From: Leptospirales bacterium
GTDB lineage: Bacteria > Spirochaetota > Leptospiria > Leptospirales > Leptospiraceae
Length of the DNA stretch: 64,000 nucleotides
Direction of reading: 5' to 3'
Assembly (NCBI GenBank): GCA_013297885.1
Contig: JAAFIR010000030.1
Coordinates: 1-64,000 of the forward strand
Shown here: positions 35,535-44,200 of the stretch, in pieces
How the letters are laid out: each line of letters opens with the position of its first letter
How positions within the stretch are numbered: position 1 is the stretch's first letter
The notes under the pieces: generated by a model
Databases searched by the model: none
What the model was told of the DNA's origin: nothing
What the model saw: only the letters and a program-made list of their open reading frames with translations
Translations under genes and position numbers: made by a program

Positions 35535-36161
35535 CTACTCGTTATCAATTAACCTTTTAAAAAAATTCATTCCATCTTCAATAGGTTTGTAAGTTGCAGA
35601 TCCTTTTGTTAAAACTCCAGCCATATTTAAAACTAACAAACCATACATCCATGACCAAACTGTTCTTGCTAAGGAATTATAATCTTTTGGTTTAATTTTT
35701 TTACTTTTTTGTTTTTTGGTATAAGAGTATATACTTTTTAAAAATATTCGATAAGAATTTGGTTGTGTAAATAATTTTTTATGTTGTCCTCCACCTACAC
35801 TAAACATCAACTTATGTAATTCAATGTTTTCAATAGCAAAATTCCAATAAGCATATGCAATCAAAACTAACTCATTTTCAGAATCTTTTGCTTTTTTTTT
35901 GGCTATTAAAACATCTTGGTATAATTTCTGTTCACCACGAAATAATAGTTCTTGGATTATTTTTTCTCTTGTTTCAAAGTAATTGTAAGCACTTCCTACA
36001 CTTGAATTTAATTCTTTAGCGATGCTCCTCATGCTAAGTTTTTCGATTCCATTTTCTTTAATAATTTTTAAAGAAGTTTTTAAAATTTCTTCGACATTAA
36101 TAGTGTTTCTTTTTTTTCTATTTCTAATAGAAGTTGAGATGGTTTCAATTTTTTTTTTCAT
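35535..36161 (-). CDS. TetR-family transcriptional regulator
   Basis: 208 aa. The N-terminal helix-turn-helix domain (about 22-70) reads NVEEILKTSLKIIKENGIEKLSMRSIAKELNSS with GSAYNYFETREKII, a typical TetR DNA-binding region preceded by a basic arm (RNRKKRN). The C-terminal ligand domain has WSWMYGLLVLNMAG, reminiscent of the WHG-type TetR C-domain with the His replaced by Tyr. The ligand is unknown; acyl-CoA is plausible given the neighbouring thiolase. A palindrome upstream of the thiolase and a half-site upstream of this gene are candidate operators. Confidence 0.82.
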   Translation of the reverse strand: MKKKIETISTSIRNRKKRNTINVEEILKTSLKIIKENGIEKLSMRSIAKELNSSVGSAYNYFETREKIIQELLFRGEQKLYQDVLIAKKKAKDSENELVLIAYAYWNFAIENIELHKLMFSVGGGQHKKLFTQPNSYRIFLKSIYSYTKKQKSKKIKPKDYNSLARTVWSWMYGLLVLNMAGVLTKGSATYKPIEDGMNFFKRLIDNE

Positions 36162-36344
36162 AAATTTAGTAAATTAGTTTCCAGAATTAGTTTGATAAAT
36201 TGATTTAAGTTGAATACTACTTTTCGATTCCATAAATTATTTAATATTCAATTTTTATAAAAAATAAACATTGTCTAGTAAATTAGAAAAAAAAATTAAA
36301 ATAAAAAAATTAAAAAGAAGAATTCTTCAAAAAAAATAAATCTT

Positions 36345-37643
36345 TTATGGTTGAAATTCAGAATTTAAAATAATCCAATCATCAGAATTTCGATTGTACC
36401 AATATTTTTCTTCATAATAAATTCCAGCAATAAATTCGATAATTTTTTTCATATAAGGCTCACCTGGATCAAAATCTTTTCCTACTAATGCAACTGAGCC
36501 ACCAAATCTTTTTTTGGCTTGAGTGTGTGAATAAATTCCGCTAAGGGATTCAATATTAAAATTATTTTTTGAGATATTATATTTTTTACAAATTGAATTT
36601 GTTATAGAAGCAACTTTTAAAAATTGAATTTCATTATTCATCAACTCTTCAGTATTCTTGCCAACAATTTCTATTTGAATACAATGCTCATTTGTACCAG
36701 AAGCAGCTTGTGCTAAATGTTTTAAATTATCTAAAAGTTGATATGCTTTTCCATCTTTATCAACCATAATACTTGCTGATAATTTTCTTCTTTCTAGGGT
36801 ATCTTGTGAAATTTTAAAACTTGAAATTGCTGTAAAATGTAAAACTATACATGATGGATTAATCAACTTTTTAAAAACATATTTTAATCTATAATTTTCA
36901 GGAGTAAATCCAAAATCATCTTTTTCGAGTTCTTCTAATTCTAATTTATCTTGTCTAGTTAATTCTCTTCCATTTGTAAAAGGTATTTCTGGACTTTGTA
37001 TTTTTTTTTCTTTTCTAACAATCCAATTTTTTTCATAACGATTTATCCAATTTTCTTCAGCTGTATAATCTTTTTTTAACTCGATAAATATTTTTTTTAA
37101 AATACTTTCTATTCCATTATCATTTAAATCAACAAAGTTACCAAATTTTTTCTTAACTTGTAAATTTGTAAAAATTCCTTTTTTTGATTCGATGTCTGAA
37201 TTTGAAATTGGAATTAAAAAATTTTCAGATAAAAATAAAATTATCTGTTTACATAAATCAATTTGTTTTTCATTGTTTAAAATTTCTTCTTCAGTTCCTT
37301 CAAGTGAAAGATGAATTGTATCTATATCTAATTTTGGTGTGGCTCGAGATAAAATTTGATGTGGGTTTTTAAATCCATAAATTTCACCTGATTTCGAAAT
37401 AATTAATTGAACTAAAAAATCTGATTGAATAGATTTTTCTATATATTCTTTTGAAGTCATACCTTTTGTATAATGGATGGTAATTGAATTAATTTGATTA
37501 TCTCTTAGTAAAATTTTTTTATTTTTATAATCAATATTGTTTATTAATTTTTCAAAACTGATTACTTCAAAAGGGAAAAATTCTAAATTTTCTTTAATTT
37601 GGACCCTACAAAAAAGTAATATTAAAATTAAAATATATTTCAT
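36345..37643 (-). CDS. double amidase_2-like lipoprotein
   Basis: 432 aa. The N-terminal MKYILILILLFC is a likely lipoprotein signal with C12. Two N-acetylmuramoyl-L-alanine amidase/PGRP-like modules follow. Module 1 (about 45-190) has NSITIHYTKG and GFKNPHQILSRA but lacks the C-terminal His and DPG of the zinc site (reads IFTNLQVKKKFG). Module 2 (about 255-410) has CIVLHFTAI, QAASGTNEHCIQIEIVG, YSHTQAKKRFGG and DFDPGEPY, so its zinc ligands could be complete. Peptidoglycan binding or cleavage in the periplasm is likely. It is the last gene of the four-gene operon, 1 nt after the DUF4956 gene. Confidence 0.7.
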   Translation of the reverse strand: MKYILILILLFCRVQIKENLEFFPFEVISFEKLINNIDYKNKKILLRDNQINSITIHYTKGMTSKEYIEKSIQSDFLVQLIISKSGEIYGFKNPHQILSRATPKLDIDTIHLSLEGTEEEILNNEKQIDLCKQIILFLSENFLIPISNSDIESKKGIFTNLQVKKKFGNFVDLNDNGIESILKKIFIELKKDYTAEENWINRYEKNWIVRKEKKIQSPEIPFTNGRELTRQDKLELEELEKDDFGFTPENYRLKYVFKKLINPSCIVLHFTAISSFKISQDTLERRKLSASIMVDKDGKAYQLLDNLKHLAQAASGTNEHCIQIEIVGKNTEELMNNEIQFLKVASITNSICKKYNISKNNFNIESLSGIYSHTQAKKRFGGSVALVGKDFDPGEPYMKKIIEFIAGIYYEEKYWYNRNSDDWIILNSEFQP

Positions 37644-37644
37644 C

Positions 37645-38298
37645 TTATTCCTTTTTAAATTTTAATGAATAAATATTGTTCAAAAAATCTATTAAAATAT
37701 CTTCATAAATTGTATTAACTTTATTAATTGAAATTAATATCTCATATTCAAAATACAATTTAATTTCATCAATATAATTAATTTTGATTTGAAATTTATT
37801 TTTTGAGAGAAATTTTTCGAATTCAATTCTATGTTGTTTTGTTTTAAATTCAATATAAATTATATATTTTTCAGTTTCATTTAACTTCATTTTTAAGAGA
37901 ATAAATTGGCTTAAGGAAACTAAAAAAAAACTGAATATTGTTAGTAAATAATATCCAGAACCAGCTGAAACCCCCATGATGATTGAATAAAAAAATAAAG
38001 TAGTGTCTTTTGGATCTCTCATAGTCGTTCTAAACTGTATAAAACTTAATGAACCAAAAATACCAATTGCTAAAGCAAGATTTTTTCCTAAAACATTTAT
38101 CATTATGGCAAAAATGATTGTTCCAAGTATATGAGAATGAATTTGAGATTTTTGAATTTTAGTGTGTGTTGTTAAAACAGTTATGAAGGATATAGAAAAA
38201 GCAATGATAAAAGAAAAAGAAATTCTTAACATAAACTGAACTAAATTAAAATTTTCTTTTTCAATAAAAAAATCTTTAAATAAATTTTCTATTTCCAT
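37645..38298 (-). CDS. DUF4956 membrane protein
   Basis: 217 aa. Four hydrophobic segments (about 20-43, 53-70, 72-90 and 103-133) are followed by a cytoplasmic domain (about 140-217) with alternating strands and helices. The signature GSLSFIQFRTTMRDPKDTTLFFYSIIMGVSAG matches DUF4956, whose members often occur near polyphosphate-polymerase (VTC) or CotH genes; none is here. Its ATG shares one base with the stop codon of the giant gene (TAATG), so translation is coupled. Function is unknown. Confidence 0.75.
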   Translation of the reverse strand: MEIENLFKDFFIEKENFNLVQFMLRISFSFIIAFSISFITVLTTHTKIQKSQIHSHILGTIIFAIMINVLGKNLALAIGIFGSLSFIQFRTTMRDPKDTTLFFYSIIMGVSAGSGYYLLTIFSFFLVSLSQFILLKMKLNETEKYIIYIEFKTKQHRIEFEKFLSKNKFQIKINYIDEIKLYFEYEILISINKVNTIYEDILIDFLNNIYSLKFKKE

Positions 38299-41200
38299 TA
38301 TTTTATAAATACATTAGTATAAGGTTTATATCCATTCCAAAACCTGTCTTCTTTTAAATCAGATTGTAAATTAGAAATTGCATCTAAATATCTTTCTTCG
38401 TAGGGAAGTCTATAATCCAAATTTTTAAAAAAAGTTTTTATAAAATAAGCATCATTAATATCGATCTGATGACCTGAACTAAGAACTGAAGGACCAATAT
38501 GAATTTTATCTAAGTAAAAGATTGAATGTACAAAATCATCATTATGGAGTGAAGTTTGTTCAAGTCTTGAATTTGATAGAAACCAAAAACCTTCTCTTTT
38601 TATTTTTGAATCTAATTTTAATAAATTAATATTTGAAAATAAAATTTCTTTTCCCTTTTCTAATTTTAATTCATCTTGAATAATATTCTTAGTTCTACCA
38701 ATTCCTTTTCCGGATAAGAATTTAGTTTCAAGTTTTTCTAATTTAATTTCGGGTGAAATTTTTTCTTGATAACTTAAATGATTAATTTTAAAACTTGGTA
38801 AAAAATCTTTTGATGAATCATAAACATTTCTATCTACCATCAATTCTGGACTTAAAACATAATAAAAATTATCTTGCTCAACAGGAACTATACAAACTTT
38901 AAAATGATAAGAAGGTAAATAGATATAATCAATTTTATTTTTAGTAAATTTTAAAACAGATTTATATCTTTCTTCTAAAAATTCTTTTTTTGAAACTTCT
39001 AACCCACCATTTTTAACAGAATACAAATAATCATAAACTTGAAATTTTATATTACGGTTATCAGAAAAAGCTTCTTCAAGTAAAATTGTTTTATCTTTAA
39101 TCTTAACCAAATGTGTTTTGATACCAAAATCAATTAATGAGGAAAATACTTGCCCTTCTGGAAGTTTAGATTCAATTTTTTTTGCAATTTCATTTAGTTT
39201 TGGTAAATCAGAAAAATAAACTTTTCTTCCTAAAACTTTATCATTAACTGAATGAATTTTTTCACGTGCAAAACCAATATCTAAATACAAATAATAGTTT
39301 TTATTTTCTATAGCTTTTTTCTGTAAAATATTGATAAAATCATCTAACTCCCTTGAATAAAAAACATCTAATTTTTCTTTTTTTAAAGAAAGAATTAATT
39401 CATTTAATAAATTTAAATTTGGATTAGTTTCAATTTTTTCATAAAAAGAATAAAACTGATTTAATTCTGATTTAACTTTTTCTCTATCAGATTCAGTAAA
39501 ATTTACATCTGGAAAAAATTTTGATAATTTATATTTTAAATTATAATACATTGATGCTAAATTTTTTTCAGGATAATAATCGTTGAATTTATCATCAAAT
39601 TCTAAAAAATATTTCTTTGAACTTTCTAAATCTCCTCTGCTTTTTAAAGCCGATGCCCAAACAATTTGAAACCACAAAGCTCTATTTTTATTGTTTAAAC
39701 TTCTTTCAGTTTCGAGTAAAATATCAAATTGATTATTTAATTCTGTACCAACTTGGTAGTTAATTGATTTGACTAATAAATAAAATAAAAAATCTCTTTC
39801 AGAATCTTTTAATAAAAATAACGCTGATCTTCCATCTTTTAAAAATAAAGGACCAAGAGTAGTTGGTTCAAACTCAAAATTATTTTCTAATGAATCATAA
39901 GCATCGAGTAATCTTTCAGAATAAGATTTTTTATTTGTATTCGCTTCATAAATTGAAATTTCTTTTGATTTTTTTCTATATTCATCCCAAATTCTATTAT
40001 CAGCTAAATAAAAAATTTTTTCTTTTGATACAGAATCTGGGTTTTTTCCTTTTACAAAAAATATCTCATATTCTAGATCAGAAATTTTATTTTCTACAAT
40101 AAATTTTTCAGTTGGATTTTCAGCTAATTTTAAAGCTTCATTTAAATGAATTCTAGCTTTATCCCAGATAAAACCTTTTGCAAAAAGAAAAGCTAATCGA
40201 TTATTAAATAAAAATTTATCTTCTGCATTTTCTAATAAAATAAATTTTTGGTATTCTGAATCAACAAATTTTAAATTGCCTTCTCGAAGATTCTTATAAT
40301 ATTCAATTATAAATTTTTTATCTTGAGTAGCATTTTCATTTGATTGATATTTGGAATAATATTTTCTACAATCAACTTCAATCGGGGCTTCATAACAGCT
40401 TACCAATAAATTATACAGGATTGTTTCTTCTTCTTCTTTGGTGATATTAATTTTTTCCAAAAGTGTTTCATAATAATTTAAATATTTATTTCTATTTGGA
40501 TAAGCTTTTGTTTTTAGTTTTGCTAAATTTGATTCAGATTCAATTTGAAGTTTTTCATTACTACTTGGAATGACTGAATTCGCAAGCATCAAATTTTTCA
40601 TAGCTTCTGAGTAATTTCTTTTTCTTTCAAATTTTGTTGAAAGTCCATAATACTTTTTAAACTCATTTTCATAAATTTTTTCACTTTCAGGATAAGGATT
40701 AAGGTATTCACCAATTAAAAATAAATTCTTCTCTTTAATAATTGTAGATGCATCTTTCATATTTGAAAGAATTTGATCTCTAGTTTTTTGATTTTCTTCA
40801 TTAGATTCTAATAATAAAATACTTTGGACTCCAGCAAATTGAAGTATATCATATAAAAAAGCAACCTTAATGAAATTATCTTGGTTTTTATTAAAATTAC
40901 TAAGAATAAAAAAAGGTATAGTCCATTCTTCATCCAATAATTCTTTAATATGAATATGACCTGGTTTTTTTTCTCCAATATAATGTTTTCTATTTGAGAA
41001 ATCTGTTATACCTTCTAAAACATCTGTATCTGTTAAATAGTTTTTTAGTTCATTCGATTGTATAATTCTTAAATTCAAATCCTTTGCGTTTTGTTTTAAA
41101 CTAGGTTTTTCAAAAACAAATTGAATCGGATTTAAACTAAAACTTTCTTCTTCAAGTTTCGGAATTTCGGGGATAATAGCTGTTAAACGTTTTAATCTTG

Positions 41201-44200
41201 AAAACTCAGTTGTTGATTCACGTTTTAACTGTGATACTCTAAATAGATGTCTTACCGAATAAAAATCAGAAAGTTTTTTTGAATTAAAATTAACATTAGC
41301 AAAATTATATCTATAAAAAAATGGAGAAGGAATAAAAAGAAGTTTTTTAACTTTTGGATATGATAATAATCTTAAGTTTAATTCTTCAGATATTTTTTCT
41401 AAAAGACTTTTAGTTTTAATATAAGTTTTTGAAGAACGTTTGCCTTCATAATTGATTATTTCAAATATTTCTTTTCCATCAGAAAAATACTCTATTAATA
41501 ATTCATCTGAATTTAATTTAGGGATAAAATCTTCTAATTTATCATTCCACCAACTAGAGCAATCCATGCCTTTGGGTAAACTTGAATTAAATTTATAAAA
41601 TATAGTTTTAATTAATTCAGAATTAATAGATTTTTCTTTTTGAAATTTACTTGAATCTAATTTGTTTAAATTATATTCTTCAATTTTTAATTCTAATTCT
41701 TTATCTTTCCACATCAAATTTTGAACTCTGTTCAAACTATTAAATAATTCTTTATTTGGAAAATTTATTTCATTTACTAATAATTGTCTAAAAAAGATTA
41801 TTGAATAAAATTTTTCTCTATTCTTCTCAATTTCGATTAGATTTTTTTCTTTTATCAAATTATTTGTTTTAATTGAGTAAATATATTGTAAAAAAACTTC
41901 ATCTATTTCGTATAAAATACCTGGATTTTCTTTAATTATTTTTTCTGATAAAGAAAAATAATCAGTGGATTTTTTGAAGTCATTTTGTTTGTAATAAAAT
42001 TCAGAATTTAAAGTATAAATTGAAAGTAACTCTTTAATAAGTTGATATTCCTGAGCAACAAAATAAGCTTCTTTTAAAATTCTAACAAATTCATTTTTAT
42101 TACCTAATCTTGCTTCTACTATTGCTGACATTACTTTAAGTTTAACTCTTTCTCTTGGAGAAAATTTATCTATATCAGTTCCAATTTCTTCAGAAGAAAT
42201 TCCTCCAGCTTCTTTAAATAAATTTTTTGCGATTCCATAATCATTAAAAGCTAAGTCAAAATCAGAATCAGTTCTATAAATTTCACCTAAATAAAAATAA
42301 TTATAACCAAGAAATACATCAAAATTGTAATAATCAGAATTGAATTTCTGATTGCAATATTCATTTTTTTCACCATCGATTTCTATTTTTTCTTTTAAAC
42401 AATTTTGTAATTCTTCCAATTTAAACTTATTTAAAAATTTAATATTATTTTTTAATTCATTCAAAATTTTTTCTTTTGAATCTGAGTTTTGTTCAATATG
42501 TGAATATAATGAAATATCAGATTGAACATAAGATTGAAATGCTTCTTTAGTTTTATTTTTCTTTTTTAAATCTTCATATTCTTTTGTGTAAAGTCTTGCT
42601 GCTTCAAAATAATTTCCTCTTAAAAATTCATTATAAGCTAGTTCAGAAAATTTATTATTTAAAATTACTTCTCCTAGAAAAGTATTTTCTAATTTATTTT
42701 CTTTAATAAATTTTTCTCTAGATAGAATTTCTTTATTTGATTCTGTAAATTCGTTTTTTTCAGAATAGTTCATGATTTTAATTCCACGTGTTACAAGGTT
42801 TTCAAAATCAAGTGGCATTTTTCCCGGAAAACGATTTTTTCCATTTACTCTGATTTTTTCTGGTAAAGCAATATTACTAATTAGATTACTGAAGCTAAAT
42901 TTTTCTAACCTTTCACCTATTGATTTTTTAAATTTATATTTTTTCTCAGCATTTTTTAAATATAACTCAGATTTTTTATAATCCCCAGTTTCTTGGTAAC
43001 AAATTGCTAATGAATTATATAAACTTATATCATTAATATAATCTGATTTACCATTCATTGATAATGAAGTTGTTAAAGGAGGAATGGCTTCTTTAAAATT
43101 TTTTTGTTCCATTTCAACTAATCCGAGAATTGCAGAAAGTAGTGCAATTTTTTTCTTAGAATTATCAATTTTTAAGTTTAAATACTTATTTGAATCATTT
43201 GTTCCTATCGAAGATAATAATGGAAAATATTCTTGTTTATAATAAATATCTAGAGCTTTTTTTAAAAAAGGTTTTGCTTCATTTAGTTTTTCTAAATACA
43301 AATTAACTCTTGAATAATTATAATAGAAAAGAGCTTTTTGTTGATAAGTTTCAAATTGTGCTTTGTCTAAAATATTTTTAGATAAATTTTCTACTTTTTC
43401 ATATTGAAGAATTGACTTTTCATCTTTACCAAGTAAAAAATAAATATTACCTAAATTCAAATGTAAATCTGAAAGAGCTTTTTTATTTTTATAATTTTTT
43501 CCTGTATACTGAATAATTTGATTAAATAACTCTTCAGCTTCTTCTAAATATTTTAATGGAAAAAATTGGTTATACAAACTTCTAAACACCACTCCATCAA
43601 ACTCAGCTTCAGGAAAAACTTGTTCAGATTTTCGAACATCAATGTATTGGTACATCCAACCAAGTAAAAGATATGCATCTGTATAATTTGGATTTGCATA
43701 TAATATCCAAAGTAGTTCACTTTCTGCTTTTTTCAAAGTAGTTAAAATGTTTTTTTTTCTTCGAAAAGTTAGTGCATTTTCATCAATATAAAAGGATTCT
43801 TCTTTAGCTGCCTGTGTTACTAAAAAATAAGCATAACCAAATATTGTTGCATATTCTAAATTTTCTCTAGCTGATTTACTTCTTTCATCAAAATATTCTT
43901 CTATTTTTTTAAACGAGGATTCATCAGTAGGAGTTAAGTTTTGTAAATCTCTAAAATCCCCAAAATACCTAAAACCTGACCAAGAAAAAGCTAGAGCTAA
44001 ATTTTCAGTAAAATTTCCAAGTAAATCTAATCTATTTTTACCTAATAAGTTCAGTTTATTAAATAAATTTTTATTTGAAGCTTCTGTTTTAAATTGATCA
44101 AATTCAAAACTAGTTTCTATCATTGCTTTTTGGTAATAGGAAGAATAGTTTTCGTAAATTTTATCTATCGGTAATTTTTTTTCTTTTGAAAAAGATAAAA

